NCBI GenBank assembly: GCA_029267955.1
Contig: JAJUHI010000002.1
Coordinates: 1 to 46,291 of the forward strand
DNA: 46,291 nucleotides
Origin: Sporobacter termitidis
Lineage (GTDB): Bacteria > Bacillota > Clostridia > Oscillospirales > Oscillospiraceae
Direction of reading: 5' to 3'
In this document: positions 1-11,246 of the stretch, one piece after another
Layout: each line of letters opens with the position of its first letter
How positions within the stretch are numbered: the first letter of the stretch is position 1
The notes under the pieces: model-generated
Seen by the model: the letters and a program-made list of their open reading frames with translations, nothing else
What the model was told of the DNA's origin: nothing
Database searches by the model: none
Program-made: the position numbers and the translations under genes

Positions 1-321
1 CCATCCTCTCTCTTCTGCCTCGTCCCTGCATGCTTGTCCTTTTTCATGCTTGACCTTATAATTATCTCTCAATTCGCTCTGCTGTCAATCTTATCATCAA
101 CTTTGTCAGTTTTCCGGAGTTGACAAAACTCCTTGGCAACCAAAGCAGGGCGTCCATTTCGATGGGGTTTTCCATATCATTTGCCGTGAATCCTATTTTA
201 TAGCAGTCTCTTTTTTGTGTCAATTACCAAGTTTTTTTCCGTCTCAATCAGTGCTTTTAAATCAATAGTATATCTGATATAATAAAAAAAGCAAATCTAT
301 TGTCAATTTTGTTGAAAGAGA

Positions 322-1623
322 ATGGCCATGAGCAGCTGGAAAAACGATTACAACAGCAGTAATTCCCAAAATGACATAATGTCCTGGATCGTGGTTGTCA
401 TCTGCCTGGTCAGCCCCCTGTGGCCGCTCGGGCTTTTTCTGCTCCTGCGTAAAATTCGTTTCGGCAAACAGCGCGCCGGCGGCGGTTCCGGCACGCAAAA
501 CGCCTGGGGAAATACCGCCTGGCAGCAGCCTGTTTCCAACAGGCCCCAGCAGCCGCGCCAGGCCCCGCAGCAGCCTGCGCGCCCCGGGCAGGGGCAGAGC
601 CCGCGGCAGGCTTCCGGAACGTATCACGGCGCCGTACAGACGCCTTTAAATGCCCGGCAGGCGCCCCAGGGCCGGCAGAGCAAAAATAACAGGGACCGGG
701 ACGGGGCGGCCGACAAAAAACAGATGTTCGGGAAAGGTCTTGCCGTTATCATGACGCTGTCGGCCATCCTGCTGGGTCTTGCGGGCGTCGTGCTGCTGTC
801 TGCCGGCGCCGGCTCGGCCGCCGTGGCCGGGCTCAACGGCTCGAACCTCAGCATGTCCATCATCGGCGGCTTCTCCCTGCTGGGCAGCCTGATTTCTGCC
901 ATTACACGGGGCTTTGTCGTCAAACGCGGCCGCCGTTTTCAGAAGTACGCGGCTGTCGTGGGCAGCCGCCGCGTGATGGCCATCGACGATATCGCCAAGA
1001 TTGTGGGCGAGCCGCCCGAAAAAACGCAAAAATACCTGCAGATGATGATCGACGCGGGCATCTTCGGCCCTTCCGCCTACATTGACAACAATCTTGACAG
1101 CCTCGTCCTCTCCTTTGAGGACGCCGAAGAGGCGCTGAAGGAAAAACGGGGCAGGGAGGAGACCGCCGCGTCCGCCGGCAGCGACAACCCCTATGTCGCC
1201 GTCGTCAACGAGCTGCACATGCTCCGCACCGGCACATTGGACCCGAACATTTACGGCAAAATCCAGCGGATTGAAGACGTCACCGTCAAGATATTCCGGC
1301 TGGTGGAGGAAAAGCCGGAAAAGGCCCCCCAGCTCCGCCGCTTTATGAATTACTATCTGCCGACGACGCTCAAGCTGCTGCATTCCTACAATACCCTTGA
1401 AAAGCAGGGCGTTGCCGGGGAGAACATCAGCGCGGCGAAAAATGATATCGCCCGCATTCTGGACACGCTGGCGGAGGGGTTTGAACAGCAACTTGACAAA
1501 CTGTTCAGTTCCGACAAGCTGGATATTTCCGCCGACATTGACGTGCTGGAAAACCTCATGCGTCAAGACGGCCTGACGGACGACGGCATGATGATGCGGA
1601 CATCGGGCGGCGGCGGTTTTTAA
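322..1623 (+). CDS. XpaC-like (5-bromo-4-chloroindolyl phosphate hydrolysis family) membrane protein
   Basis: 433-aa ORF; N-terminal TM segments, Q/P-rich stretch, C-terminal region (NPYVAVVNELHMLR..., RFMNYYLPTTLKLLHSYNTLEKQ) resembles the XpaC family. Confidence 0.65.
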   Translation: MAMSSWKNDYNSSNSQNDIMSWIVVVICLVSPLWPLGLFLLLRKIRFGKQRAGGGSGTQNAWGNTAWQQPVSNRPQQPRQAPQQPARPGQGQSPRQASGTYHGAVQTPLNARQAPQGRQSKNNRDRDGAADKKQMFGKGLAVIMTLSAILLGLAGVVLLSAGAGSAAVAGLNGSNLSMSIIGGFSLLGSLISAITRGFVVKRGRRFQKYAAVVGSRRVMAIDDIAKIVGEPPEKTQKYLQMMIDAGIFGPSAYIDNNLDSLVLSFEDAEEALKEKRGREETAASAGSDNPYVAVVNELHMLRTGTLDPNIYGKIQRIEDVTVKIFRLVEEKPEKAPQLRRFMNYYLPTTLKLLHSYNTLEKQGVAGENISAAKNDIARILDTLAEGFEQQLDKLFSSDKLDISADIDVLENLMRQDGLTDDGMMMRTSGGGGF

Positions 1624-1655
1624 CCCCTGTAGGGCGGTATTGGGCGTTTAAGCCG

Positions 1656-2093
1656 TTACTTTAAAAGCATATACAAAATGCCGTAGATGACGGAAAAGGT
1701 GATGCCGAAAACGATCACAGGCCCTGCTATGACAAACATTTTGGCGCTCATGCCCATAATGATGCCCTCGCTTTTAAATTCCAGCGCCGGCGCCGCCACG
1801 GAGTTTGCAAAGCCGGTGATCGGCACCAGGGTCCCCGCGCCGGCGAATTTGGCGAGGTTGTCGTATATCTTCAGACCTGTCAGCAGCGCGCCGATAAAGA
1901 CCAGGACAATGGACGTGGCGGTTGCGGCGTTTTCCTTCGGCAGCCCGGCGCCGGTAAAGCCGTTGAGGATGGCCTGGCCGATGCAGCAGATAATCCCGCC
2001 GGAGACGAAGGCCTTGAGCATGTTCGTCCAGATCGGCGATTTCGGCGACTTTTTCTCCACGTACCGGCTGTATTCATCCTTTGACATTTTCAT
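1656..2093 (-). CDS. spoVAC: Stage V sporulation protein AC
   Basis: 145 aa; KSPIWTNMLKAFVSGGIICCIGQ... and GTLVPITGFANSVAAPALEFKSEG characteristic of SpoVAC. Confidence 0.85.
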   Translation of the reverse strand: MKMSKDEYSRYVEKKSPKSPIWTNMLKAFVSGGIICCIGQAILNGFTGAGLPKENAATATSIVLVFIGALLTGLKIYDNLAKFAGAGTLVPITGFANSVAAPALEFKSEGIIMGMSAKMFVIAGPVIVFGITFSVIYGILYMLLK

Positions 2094-2139
2094 TGGGGTT
2101 CCCTCCAGTAGGGTAATACGTCATCGATTGCTTCGGTTT

Positions 2140-2168
2140 TAGAATGGCCTGCCGGCTTTTGATTATTC
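2140..2168 (-). promoter_or_regulatory. Candidate sigma-G promoter of spoVAC
   Basis: Minus strand GAATA-N17-CATTCTA, matching GHATR/CATNHTA. Confidence 0.5.
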
Positions 2169-2181
2169 CTGAAATGCAAAT

Positions 2182-2240
2182 AAAACGGAGAGCAGCCAAG
2201 CGCCTTTAAAGGCGCGCAGCGTGCTCTCCGCATTTTATTG
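2182..2240 (-). terminator. Hairpin terminator downstream of rplQ
   Basis: CGGAGAGCA...TGCTCTCCG outer stem with inner GCGCC-TTTAAA-GGCGC; just after the rplQ stop. Confidence 0.5.
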
Positions 2241-2268
2241 CTTGAAATAGAAAATGTATCTGTGGGTG

Positions 2269-2610
2269 TCAGACCAGCTCAATGACGGCCATTTCGGCGG
2301 CGTCGCCGCGGCGCGGGCCGGTGCGCGTAATGCGCGTGTAGCCGCCGTTGCGCTCGGCATACTTCGGCGCAAGTTCCTTGAAAACCTTTGTCATGACATC
2401 CTCCCTGGTGAGAAAGGACATGGCCTGACGCCGGGCCGCCAGGGTGTTCTTCTTGCCAAGGGTGATCATTTTCTCGGCCAGCGGCGCAATCTCCTTCGCG
2501 CGCGTGACAGTGGTCTCCATGTTCCCGCGATCCAGGAAATCCGTAACCTGCTGTCTGAGCATCGCGATGCGCTGATCTGTCGGCTTGCCGAGCTTGCGAA
2601 TACCAGGCAT
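2269..2610 (-). CDS. rplQ: 50S ribosomal protein L17
   Basis: 113 aa L17-like sequence; last gene of alpha operon. Confidence 0.95.
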   Translation of the reverse strand: MPGIRKLGKPTDQRIAMLRQQVTDFLDRGNMETTVTRAKEIAPLAEKMITLGKKNTLAARRQAMSFLTREDVMTKVFKELAPKYAERNGGYTRITRTGPRRGDAAEMAVIELV

Positions 2611-2641
2611 TTTATTTGCCTCCTTAACTCAGAGTAAAAAA

Positions 2642-3592
2642 TCAGTTGTTGTCATCACTGTGGAGCGAAAGCCCCATCATCGCCAGCTTGTGGACGACTT
2701 CCTCAAGCGATTTGCGCCCGAGATTTCTGACCTTTATCATTTCTTCCTCGGTCTTGGAAATGAGATCCTCAACCGTGTTGATGTTCGCGCGCTTGAGGCA
2801 GTTAAAGCTCCGGACAGACAGATCCAGCTCTTCGATGGTCATCTCAAGCACCTTGTCTCTTTGCGTCTCGGCCTTCTCAACAACGGTGGACTTGCTGCTG
2901 ATGGACTCCGAAAGGTCCGTAAAGAGCGTGAAATGGTCGCAGAGGATTTTTGCGCCCAGAGAAACGGCGTCTCTGGCCGAGATGGTTTTATCGGTCCACA
3001 CTTCCAGCGTCAGCTTGTCAAAGTCCGTCATGTTGCCCACGCGGGTATTCTCGACGGTATAATTGACCTTCAGCACCGGGGTGTATATCGAGTCGATGGG
3101 TATCACGCCGATAATGGGCTGCTGCAGCTTGTTGCGTTCAGCCGATACGTAGCCCCGGCCGTGTCCGATCGTCATTTCGATGTTCAGCGTCGCGTCCGCG
3201 CTGAGGGTTGCGATGTGGAGCTCCGGGTTTAGGATCTCCACCTCGCTGTCGGGCTTGATGTCGCCGGCGGTGACTTCACCCTCGCCGGAGGCTTCTATAT
3301 AAATCGTTTTCGTGCGCTGGGTATGAAGCCGCGCAATAATTTGTTTGATGTTCAGGATGATTTCAGTGACATCTTCCTTGACTCCCGGAATAGTTGAAAA
3401 CTCATGCTGTACTCCGGCAATTTTAACGGATGTGACCGCAGTCCCGGGAAGAGAGGACAAAAGTATCCTGCGTAGAGAGTTGCCTAAGGTCGTTCCGTAA
3501 CCACGCTCCAGAGGTTCGACAATGTATTTGCCGTAAGAGTCGTCACCGGGCGTTTCTATGCATTCGATACGGGGTCTCTCTATTTCTACCAT
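2642..3592 (-). CDS. rpoA: DNA-directed RNA polymerase subunit alpha
   Basis: 316 aa; [19 protein letters not shown] and C-terminal [20 protein letters not shown]. Confidence 0.98.
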   Translation of the reverse strand: MVEIERPRIECIETPGDDSYGKYIVEPLERGYGTTLGNSLRRILLSSLPGTAVTSVKIAGVQHEFSTIPGVKEDVTEIILNIKQIIARLHTQRTKTIYIEASGEGEVTAGDIKPDSEVEILNPELHIATLSADATLNIEMTIGHGRGYVSAERNKLQQPIIGVIPIDSIYTPVLKVNYTVENTRVGNMTDFDKLTLEVWTDKTISARDAVSLGAKILCDHFTLFTDLSESISSKSTVVEKAETQRDKVLEMTIEELDLSVRSFNCLKRANINTVEDLISKTEEEMIKVRNLGRKSLEEVVHKLAMMGLSLHSDDNN

Positions 3593-3663
3593 ATATACCC
3601 TCCTTCAATGATGGCGCCATAAACGCCGCTTGTAGTCAGCTATCCAATAATGAGGGCTTGATA

Positions 3664-4290
3664 TTACTTCGAATAGAGCTCAACGATCAGCTGCTCTGTA
3701 ATCGGCAGGTCGATCTCATCTCTTGTCGGAGCGGCGACAACCTTCGCACTCAAGGAGGCAGCGTCATACTCAAGCCACTTCGGCGGCTGACGGAAGGAAT
3801 TGGCCTCGATGACGGATTTGAATTTCTCAAGATTCCGGCTTTGCTCCTTAAGCGCGATGACCATGCCGGGCTTCACCAGGAAGGACGGGATGTTGACCTT
3901 CCGGCCGTTGACGGTGAAATGCCCGTGCAGCACAAGCTGCCTGGCCTCGGCGCGGCTCATGGCAAAGCCAAGCCTGTACACTGTATTGTCAAGGCGCCGC
4001 TCTAAGAGGGAAAGCAGATTTTCACCGGTCTTGCCCTGCATTTTCCTTGCCATTTCGAAGTAACTTCTAAACTGGCTCTCAAGGACGCCGTAATATCTCT
4101 TTGCTTTTTGTTTTTCGCGCAGCTGCGTGCCGTATTCGGAGGCCTTCGCCCTGCCCTGGCCGTGCTGACCGGGCGCATAGGTGCGGCGATCGACGGCGCA
4201 TTTTTCCGTGTAGCATCTGTCGCCCTTCAGGAAGAGCTTCTGGCCTTCCCTGCGGCAAAGACGGCAGACTGCATCGGTATATCTTGCCAT
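3664..4290 (-). CDS. rpsD: 30S ribosomal protein S4 (zinc-ribbon form)
   Basis: 208 aa; N-terminal CRLCRREG...CYTEKC; S4 domain [21 protein letters not shown]. Confidence 0.97.
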   Translation of the reverse strand: MARYTDAVCRLCRREGQKLFLKGDRCYTEKCAVDRRTYAPGQHGQGRAKASEYGTQLREKQKAKRYYGVLESQFRSYFEMARKMQGKTGENLLSLLERRLDNTVYRLGFAMSRAEARQLVLHGHFTVNGRKVNIPSFLVKPGMVIALKEQSRNLEKFKSVIEANSFRQPPKWLEYDAASLSAKVVAAPTRDEIDLPITEQLIVELYSK

Positions 4291-4304
4291 AATCTGTTAC
4301 CTCC

Positions 4305-4706
4305 TTAAACTCTGCGTCTCTTCGGCGGACGGCAGCCGTTGTGAGGAATAGGCGTCACGTCTTTAATCATCGTGACCTCCAGTCCCGCCGACTGCAGTGC
4401 GCGAATTGCAGCTTCACGGCCGGAACCGGGCCCTTTGACAAAGACTTCCACGGTTTTCAGCCCATGCTCCATCGCCGCCTTCGCCGCCGCTTCGGCAGCC
4501 GTCTGCGCGGCAAAAGGCGTGGACTTTCTGCTGCCCCTGAACCCCATGCCGCCGGCCGAAGCCCAGGACAGCGCGTTGCCGCTGGTGTCAGTGATGGTGA
4601 CCATGGTGTTGTTGAAGGACGAGCTGATATGAACCGCGCCCTTTTCGATATTTTTGCGCTCGCGGCGCCTCTTGATTACTTTTTTGCCCTTAGCGGGTGC
4701 TGCCAT
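4305..4706 (-). CDS. rpsK: 30S ribosomal protein S11
   Basis: 133 aa; C-terminal [11 protein letters not shown]. Confidence 0.98.
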   Translation of the reverse strand: MAAPAKGKKVIKRRRERKNIEKGAVHISSSFNNTMVTITDTSGNALSWASAGGMGFRGSRKSTPFAAQTAAEAAAKAAMEHGLKTVEVFVKGPGSGREAAIRALQSAGLEVTMIKDVTPIPHNGCRPPKRRRV

Positions 4707-4721
4707 TATTAAGCCCCTCCC

Positions 4722-5090
4722 TTACTTCTTCTTATTGGCGATCGTGCGCTTGGGACCCTTACGGGTACGAGCGTTTGTCTTGCTTCTCTGTCCGCGCACG
4801 GGAAGGCCCTTTCTGTGGCGCATGCCGCGATAGCAGCCAATCTCCGTCAGCCGCTTGATATCCAGAGCAACGGTGCGCCGGAGGTCGCCTTCGACCACAT
4901 AATTCTTGTCAATGACCTCACGAAGGGCCGCTTCTTCCGCCTCGGTGAGATCCTTGACTCTTGTGTCGGGATTGATACCGGTCGCCTCAAGGATCTTCTT
5001 TGCGCGCGTCCTGCCGATACCGTAGACGTACGTCAGGCCGATTTCGATTCTTTTATCCTTGGGCAGGTCAACACCGGAAATACGTGCCAT
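4722..5090 (-). CDS. rpsM: 30S ribosomal protein S13
   Basis: 122 aa; [26 protein letters not shown]. Confidence 0.98.
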   Translation of the reverse strand: MARISGVDLPKDKRIEIGLTYVYGIGRTRAKKILEATGINPDTRVKDLTEAEEAALREVIDKNYVVEGDLRRTVALDIKRLTEIGCYRGMRHRKGLPVRGQRSKTNARTRKGPKRTIANKKK

Positions 5091-5131
5091 ACTTTTTAAT
5101 CATTCCTTTCAATCAGATGGGGTATCGGCAG

Positions 5132-5293
<162 letters not shown>

Positions 5294-5363
5294 TCATTTC
5301 TCGCCGGTGAAATGACAGGATGGTGTTTGTGTCCGCCGCTGCTGTTTTCATATATGTGGCTGG

Positions 5364-5582
5364 CTATTTGCTTCGCCATGTAATTCTGCCCCGGGTTAAG
5401 TCATATGGAGACATCTGAACGGTCACCTTGTCGCCCGGCAGGATACGGATGAAATTCATACGGAGCTTTCCGGAGATATGCGCCAGTATGGTGTGTCCGT
5501 TTCCGATATCCACATGGAACATGGTGTTGGGCAGAGATTCTACAACCGTGCCTTCAAGTTCAATCATGTCATCCTTTGCCAA
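5364..5582 (-). CDS. infA: Translation initiation factor IF-1
   Basis: Likely TTG start ([22 protein letters not shown]) preceded by AAAGGAGG; supplied ORF extends too far upstream. Confidence 0.93.
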   Translation of the reverse strand: MAKDDMIELEGTVVESLPNTMFHVDIGNGHTILAHISGKLRMNFIRILPGDKVTVQMSPYDLTRGRITWRSK

Positions 5583-5583
5583 T

Positions 5584-5871
5584 TTACATACCTCCTTTTT
5601 CTCCAGAATATTTTGACACGTATTCAGCCAGTGCACGTCGGATCTCACTGTTGGTCACCTTATCGCCGGCGCGTATTTTCTCCGCGGTCCGGCAGTCATG
5701 CCTGGCTTCCAGCCTGATATGCTTGAGCTTCTTGCGCTTCGGCTTTTCAGTGCGGCGTACCTTGCCGTCACATAGGAGCGCATAGGAGTCGTCTGTGTCC
5801 AGGACAAAAAAGATTTTGCCCTTGTCTCTGCCGTTGAGGGAGATAACTATATCGGATCTGCCTATGTCCAT
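5584..5871 (-). CDS. KOW domain-containing RNA-binding protein
   Basis: [31 protein letters not shown] motif; map-KOW-infA order common in Clostridia. Confidence 0.8.
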   Translation of the reverse strand: MDIGRSDIVISLNGRDKGKIFFVLDTDDSYALLCDGKVRRTEKPKRKKLKHIRLEARHDCRTAEKIRAGDKVTNSEIRRALAEYVSKYSGEKGGM

Positions 5872-5875
5872 AACC

Positions 5876-6667
5876 CTAATCTCCTGACGGGGCCCCATCC
5901 TCCATCGAGGTTTTATCCCCCGCGAAGGTGAGTATCTCAGGAGCCCCCTCCGTAATGAGTATGGTATTTTCATAGTGAGCCGACAATGTGCCGTCCAGTG
6001 TCACAACGGTCCAGTTGTCGTCGAGGACCCGGATGGCGGCGCCGCCGGCATTCACCATCGGCTCGATTGCCAGCGTCATACCCCTGACAAGCCGCACGCC
6101 CCGCCCGGGACTTCCGAAATTGGGGACCTCGGGCGGCTCGTGCATATTGGCCCCGATCCCGTGGCCCACATAATCCCTTACGACGGAAAAGCCGTGTTGT
6201 TCCACATACCGTTGGATGGCGTGGGAGATGTCAGAGATCCGATAGCCTTCGCGGGCGTATTTGATACCCTCAAAAAAGCTCTGCTTGGTAACGGCGATCA
6301 GCCGCCGCATCTCCTCCGTGCCGCGGCCCACAATAAAGGTCGCGGCGCAATCGCCCACATATCCGTCTTTCGTCACCCCGACGTCGATGCTGACCAGGTC
6401 GCCGTCCCGAAGGGGCCGGTCGTTCGGAATCCCGTGGATGACCTGATCGTTGACCGAGGCGCAGATGCTTGCGGGAAAACCGTTGTAGCCCAGAAACGTG
6501 GGGGTTGCCCCCTGGGAAATGATGAAATTGTGCACTGCCGTATCGATCTGCTTGGTCGTCACGCCGCCGGCCGTCACCATATCCCCTGCTAAAGCACGGG
6601 CAGCCGCGGCAATTTTTCCGGCGCGGCGCATGAGTTCCGCTTCTCTAACCGACTTGAGCTTTATCAT
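5876..6667 (-). CDS. map: Type I methionyl aminopeptidase
   Basis: MIKLKSVREAELMRRAGKIAA...; GHGIGANMHEPPEVPNF; start trimmed relative to supplied ORF. Confidence 0.95.
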   Translation of the reverse strand: MIKLKSVREAELMRRAGKIAAAARALAGDMVTAGGVTTKQIDTAVHNFIISQGATPTFLGYNGFPASICASVNDQVIHGIPNDRPLRDGDLVSIDVGVTKDGYVGDCAATFIVGRGTEEMRRLIAVTKQSFFEGIKYAREGYRISDISHAIQRYVEQHGFSVVRDYVGHGIGANMHEPPEVPNFGSPGRGVRLVRGMTLAIEPMVNAGGAAIRVLDDNWTVVTLDGTLSAHYENTILITEGAPEILTFAGDKTSMEDGAPSGD

Positions 6668-7301
6668 TTTTAATCCCCAGGGCCTCGAAGATGGCCATCG
6701 TTGTCTCCTCAATGGTCGGCTGGTTGTTGACGGTGATGAGCTGTCCAAGGGACAGGTAGTACGCTTTGAGCGGCTCCGTCTCCTCATGAAACACCTTCAG
6801 GCGGCGCTTCACGGTCTCGGGCTCGTCATCCTTCCGGATTGTCAGAGCACCGCCGCAGCTGTCACAGATGCCCGGCTTGTGCGGCGGCGCCGACACGATG
6901 TGGTAGGTGGCGCCGCAGGAGGCGCAGGTGCGCCTGCCCGTCATCCGCTTGCCGATCTCGTCATCCGATATTTCAATGGAGAGCGCGGTATCTATTTCGA
7001 TGCCCGCCTTCTCCAGCGCCTCAGCCTGCTTGAGGGTCCTGGGCATACCGTCAAGGATATAGCCGTTTTTGCAGTCAGGCTCCTTCAGCCGATCTCTGAT
7101 AATGCTCAGGACCAAATCGTCCGGCACAAGCCCTCCCGAATCGATAACCGCTTTCACCTTGAGACCGACAGGCGTACCGTTTTTCACGGCGGCTCTCAGG
7201 AGATCTCCGGTAGAAATCGTCGGGAGCGAGAGTCTGTTGCTGAGTATTTTGGCCTGCGTGCCTTTCCCTGCTCCGGGCGCGCCCAGTAGAACCAGTTTCA
7301 T
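6645..7301 (-). CDS. adk: Adenylate kinase (Cys4 zinc LID)
   Basis: MKLVLLGAPGAGKGTQA; CASC...CDSC LID; overlaps map by 23 nt. Confidence 0.97.
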   Translation of the reverse strand: MKLVLLGAPGAGKGTQAKILSNRLSLPTISTGDLLRAAVKNGTPVGLKVKAVIDSGGLVPDDLVLSIIRDRLKEPDCKNGYILDGMPRTLKQAEALEKAGIEIDTALSIEISDDEIGKRMTGRRTCASCGATYHIVSAPPHKPGICDSCGGALTIRKDDEPETVKRRLKVFHEETEPLKAYYLSLGQLITVNNQPTIEETTMAIFEALGIKNDKAQVG

Positions 7302-7313
7302 TTTAAGCTCCTC

Positions 7314-8594
7314 CTATTCGAGGAAGCCCTTGTAGTGCCGCATGAGCATCTGCGCTTCCAGTTGCTTGATCGTATCCAGCGCGACGCCGACAACGATGAT
7401 GACCGATGTGCCGCCGAAGGATATGCCGGCCTTTGTATACTCGGGCATAAACCGGCTGACAATGATGGGCGCCAGCGCAATGATCGCCAGGTACAGCGCG
7501 CCGAAGAAGGTAATCTTCGTCAGCACCTTCTGGATAAACTCGCTTGTCGCCTTTCCGGGCCGGAAGCCCGGGATGAACCCGCCGTTCTTCTTGAGGTTGT
7601 TGGCAACCTCGATGGGGTTGAACTGAACGGTGGAGTAGAAATAAGCAAAGAACAAAATGAGCAGGAAGTAGATGACCGCATAGGTGACGGAGTTGGTGTC
7701 AAAGGCCTTGACAAACCAGCTGTTCGACCACTTGGGCACAAAGGAGGCAACCGTCGCGGGCAGGGATGCGATGGACTGCGCGAAGATAATCGGCATAACG
7801 CCCGACATGTTGACCTTCATCGGCAGATGGGTCGACTGTCCGCCGTACATCTTACGGCCCACAACACGCTTTGCGTACTGCACCGGGATGCGCCGCTCGG
7901 CCTGCGTCACGAGAACGATCAGTACCACCATTGCCAGGGCGCCGATCAGCAGCAGGGCCTGAGCCCACCACTGGGACTGGCCGTCCTGGACTTCCCGTAT
8001 GGAGGTGGCCAGCTGGGTCGGGAAACGGGAGACGATGCTCACAAAGAGGATCATGGAGATGCCGTTTCCGATGCCGAATTCCGTGATCTGCTCGCCCATC
8101 CACATGAGCAGGCAGCTGCCCGCGGTGAAAGAGGCAATGATCACGATGGCCGGCCAGACGCCGGTATCCACCAGCATACCGTTGTTTTTGATAAGGATAT
8201 AATAGCTGAAGCCCATGATCAGACCGATGAGAAGCGTGGAGTAGCGGGTGATGCTGGCAAGCTTCTTCTTGCCCTCCTCGCCGCCTTCCTTCTGCAGTCG
8301 CTCCAGCGCGGGGATTGCGATGGTTAAAAGCTGAATGATAATAGATGCGTTAATATACGGTTGAATGGACAGAGCGAAGATGGTCGCCCTGGAGAACGCG
8401 CTGCCCGACATGACGTTATACAGGCCGAGGACCGTATTCTGCAGGTTGCTGAAATACGTCGCCAGCTTTCCAACGTCCACGTAGGGCACGGGAACGGCAT
8501 TGCCCAGACGATACAGCAGCAGGATAAACAGCATGAAGACAAGCTTTTTCCTGAGGTCGTCTATTTTCCACGCGTTTCGTATAGTTTCAAGCAC
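7314..8594 (-). CDS. secY: Preprotein translocase subunit SecY
   Basis: 426 aa multi-TM; MLETIRNAWKIDDLRKKLVFMLFILLLYRLG; GFIPGFRPGKATSEF. Confidence 0.98.
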   Translation of the reverse strand: MLETIRNAWKIDDLRKKLVFMLFILLLYRLGNAVPVPYVDVGKLATYFSNLQNTVLGLYNVMSGSAFSRATIFALSIQPYINASIIIQLLTIAIPALERLQKEGGEEGKKKLASITRYSTLLIGLIMGFSYYILIKNNGMLVDTGVWPAIVIIASFTAGSCLLMWMGEQITEFGIGNGISMILFVSIVSRFPTQLATSIREVQDGQSQWWAQALLLIGALAMVVLIVLVTQAERRIPVQYAKRVVGRKMYGGQSTHLPMKVNMSGVMPIIFAQSIASLPATVASFVPKWSNSWFVKAFDTNSVTYAVIYFLLILFFAYFYSTVQFNPIEVANNLKKNGGFIPGFRPGKATSEFIQKVLTKITFFGALYLAIIALAPIIVSRFMPEYTKAGISFGGTSVIIVVGVALDTIKQLEAQMLMRHYKGFLE

Positions 8595-9035
8595 CTAAAC
8601 CACCTCGGCCTTTCCGCCGGCCGATTCGATCTTTTGCTTTGCCGACTCGGAGAACGCAGCGGCCTTGACCGTCAGTTTTTTTGTGAGGTTGCCATTGCCG
8701 AGAATCTTAACGCCGTAGGGGCATTTTGAAATGATCCCGGAGGAGAGAAGCTCCTCTGCGCCCACCGTCGCGCCGTCATCGAAGGCCTGGAGGGCCGAAA
8801 CGTTAACAGCCGTCAAGGGCTTTGCGAATATGTTGTTGAAACCCCTTTTCGGGACGCGGCGAACCAGAGGCATCTGGCCGCCTTCAAACCCGACCCGGAC
8901 GCCGCCGCCGGAACGCGCCTTCTGGCCTTTATGGCCGCGGCCGGCGGTTTTTCCGTTGCCGCTGCCGGGACCTCTGCCTTTGCGCTTGCCGACCTTGGTC
9001 GACCCTTTGGCGGGAGAGAGATCGTGTAAATACAT
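8595..9035 (-). CDS. rplO: 50S ribosomal protein L15
   Basis: 146 aa; [38 protein letters not shown]. Confidence 0.98.
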   Translation of the reverse strand: MYLHDLSPAKGSTKVGKRKGRGPGSGNGKTAGRGHKGQKARSGGGVRVGFEGGQMPLVRRVPKRGFNNIFAKPLTAVNVSALQAFDDGATVGAEELLSSGIISKCPYGVKILGNGNLTKKLTVKAAAFSESAKQKIESAGGKAEVV

Positions 9036-9048
9036 ACCCTGGGCCTCC

Positions 9049-9228
9049 TTATTCTTCAGTTACGGAGACGAGATAGCTGATGCGCGCAATCTTGCCTCTT
9101 GTCTGCGGATTATCGGGCTGCACGGTCTCGCTGCCGATCTTTTTCAGTCCCAAGGACTTGGCGGTTGCGACATGGCTTTCAAGTCTGCCGCTTAAGCTTT
9201 TAACAAGCTTAATTTTTAAGTTTGCCAT
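9049..9228 (-). CDS. rpmD: 50S ribosomal protein L30, absent from the ORF track
   Basis: Own translation: [59 protein letters not shown] (59 aa). Confidence 0.97.
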   Translation of the reverse strand: MANLKIKLVKSLSGRLESHVATAKSLGLKKIGSETVQPDNPQTRGKIARISYLVSVTEE

Positions 9229-9239
9229 TGTTGTGCCCC

Positions 9240-9764
9240 CTAACCCTGGATTTCTTCCACGCTTTTTCCTCTGGTCTTGGCAACCTGAGCGGCATCGCGC
9301 AGTGATTTAAGGCCGACCATTGTCGCGGCGACGACATTCTGAGGATTGTTTGAGCGCAGGCATTTTGTTCTGATATCGCTGATACCGGCCGCTTCCACGA
9401 CAGCGCGGACAGCGCCGCCGGCGATAACGCCCGTACCGGCCGGGGCCGGTTTCAGCAGCACACGCCCGGCGCCGAAAGCGCCGATAACCTCGTGAGGAAT
9501 CGTGGACCCCGACAGGGTAATCGTTACGATGTTCTTTTTGGCATCCTCGATGCCCTTACGGATGGCTTCGGAAACCTCACCCGCTTTGCCGAGGCCGAAG
9601 CCGACGCGCCCCTTGCCGTCGCCGACGACGCAGAGGGCCGAAAACTTGAAGATACGTCCGCCCTTTACCGTTTTGGACACGCGGTTCAAGGAAACGACTT
9701 TCTCCATAAACTCAGACTGAGCTTCTTCTTTTCTGTTTTCTCTTCTGTTGCTTGAATAAGCCAT
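9240..9764 (-). CDS. rpsE: 30S ribosomal protein S5
   Basis: 174 aa; [29 protein letters not shown]-like. Confidence 0.98.
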   Translation of the reverse strand: MAYSSNRRENRKEEAQSEFMEKVVSLNRVSKTVKGGRIFKFSALCVVGDGKGRVGFGLGKAGEVSEAIRKGIEDAKKNIVTITLSGSTIPHEVIGAFGAGRVLLKPAPAGTGVIAGGAVRAVVEAAGISDIRTKCLRSNNPQNVVAATMVGLKSLRDAAQVAKTRGKSVEEIQG

Positions 9765-9781
9765 GTTGTTTCCTCCCCCCG

Positions 9782-10141
9782 TTAAAAGATCAGACCGCCC
9801 TCGCGGGCCCCGTCTGCAAGTTCTTTGACACGTCCATGGTAGATATATCCGCCACGGTCGAAGACGACGTTTTCAATACCCTTGGCTTTCGCCCTCTCGG
9901 CAATCATCAGGCCGACCTTACGCGCGCCTTCCTTGTTGCCGCCGGAACCCTCGAAGCCTTTTTCAACCGAGGATGCCGAGCAGATGGTGGTCATGTTCAC
10001 ATCGTCAATAATCTGCGCGTATATGTGCTTCTCGCTGCGGAACACATTGAGCCTGGGGCGCTCGGGCGTGCCCGAGATCCGGCTTCTGACTCTCTTGTGG
10101 CGCTTTAAGCGCTGCGCTTTCGTATCCGGTCTTTTAATCAT
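9782..10141 (-). CDS. rplR: 50S ribosomal protein L18
   Basis: 119 aa; [27 protein letters not shown]. Confidence 0.98.
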   Translation of the reverse strand: MIKRPDTKAQRLKRHKRVRSRISGTPERPRLNVFRSEKHIYAQIIDDVNMTTICSASSVEKGFEGSGGNKEGARKVGLMIAERAKAKGIENVVFDRGGYIYHGRVKELADGAREGGLIF

Positions 10142-10157
10142 TTAGGCACACCTCCCT

Positions 10158-10703
10158 TTACTTTTTGGCGCCGGTCTTGCCTTCTTTGCGGCGAATGACC
10201 TCGTCGGAATATTTGATACCCTTGCCCTTGTACGGCTCGGGCGGTCTCTTTTTGCGGACGTCGGCGGCAAACTGGCCGACAGCCTGCTTGTCAATGCCGG
10301 TGATGATAATCTTGTTGGGCGACGGGACCTCGATTTTGATGTCCTTCGTCTCTTCCACAACGACCTGGTGGGAATAGCCCAGGTTCATCACCAGCTTGTT
10401 GCCTTCTTTGGACGCTCTGTAGCCGACGCCGTTGACGTCGAGCTCCTTTTTAAAGCCCTCGGTCACGCCGGTGATCATGTTGGCCACAAGGGTTCTGGAC
10501 AGGCCGTGAAGCGCCCGGTGGGCCTGGATGTCGGACGCGCGCGTGAGCAGAACGGCGCCGTTATCCACGGTGACCTTGATATTCGGATTAATCGCTGTTT
10601 CCAGCGTCCCCTTCGGCCCTTTAACGGTGACGACATTGGCATCGGAAACCTTGACCTCAACGCCTTTGGGGATGGCAACAGGGGTTCTACCAATTCTCGA
10701 CAT
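10158..10703 (-). CDS. rplF: 50S ribosomal protein L6
   Basis: 181 aa; [32 protein letters not shown]. Confidence 0.98.
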   Translation of the reverse strand: MSRIGRTPVAIPKGVEVKVSDANVVTVKGPKGTLETAINPNIKVTVDNGAVLLTRASDIQAHRALHGLSRTLVANMITGVTEGFKKELDVNGVGYRASKEGNKLVMNLGYSHQVVVEETKDIKIEVPSPNKIIITGIDKQAVGQFAADVRKKRPPEPYKGKGIKYSDEVIRRKEGKTGAKK

Positions 10704-10720
10704 AAGCTTAATTCTCCCCC

Positions 10721-11116
10721 TTACCAGACAAACGCAAGGACCTCGCCGCCGACATGGGCCGCTCTGGCTTTCTTGTCGGTCATGACGCCCTTGGATGTTG
10801 AAATAATGGCAATGCCAAGCCCTTTGAGAACCTGCGGGAGCTCATCCGCGCCGGCGTACATGCGCAGGCCGGGCTTCGACACGCGGCGCAGGCCGGTGAT
10901 GGCTTTCTCGTTGCCGTTGTATTTTAAGGTGATTTTAATGACGCCCTGCGCGCCGTCGTTGACAATCTGATAGTTTTTGATATAGCCTTCCTCGAGCAGG
11001 ATCTCGGCAATGGCCTTTTTGATGTTGGAGGCCGGTATGTCGACGGTGGCGTGTTTAGCAGCGCTGGCATTACGGATACGCGTGAGCATATCGGCAATCG
11101 GATCTGTGATCTGCAT
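10721..11116 (-). CDS. rpsH: 30S ribosomal protein S8
   Basis: 131 aa; [30 protein letters not shown]. Confidence 0.98.
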   Translation of the reverse strand: MQITDPIADMLTRIRNASAAKHATVDIPASNIKKAIAEILLEEGYIKNYQIVNDGAQGVIKITLKYNGNEKAITGLRRVSKPGLRMYAGADELPQVLKGLGIAIISTSKGVMTDKKARAAHVGGEVLAFVW

Positions 11117-11246
11117 ATATTTTCCTCCTCATTAGAGTTACAGACAAATCGGCTTGGGCCGTTTGCGGCCTTATGCCGCTGGTCTGTTTTCGTGGCGAGG
11201 TTTCTGCCATGGCGCGGCAGACCTTTCGCCATCGGTTGGCGCAGCT

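Noticed and set aside
646-1566. 306-aa minus-strand ORF
   Set aside because: Antisense to the XpaC-like gene, no domain or RBS support.
7335-8327. 330-aa plus-strand ORF
   Set aside because: Antisense to secY; shadow ORF.
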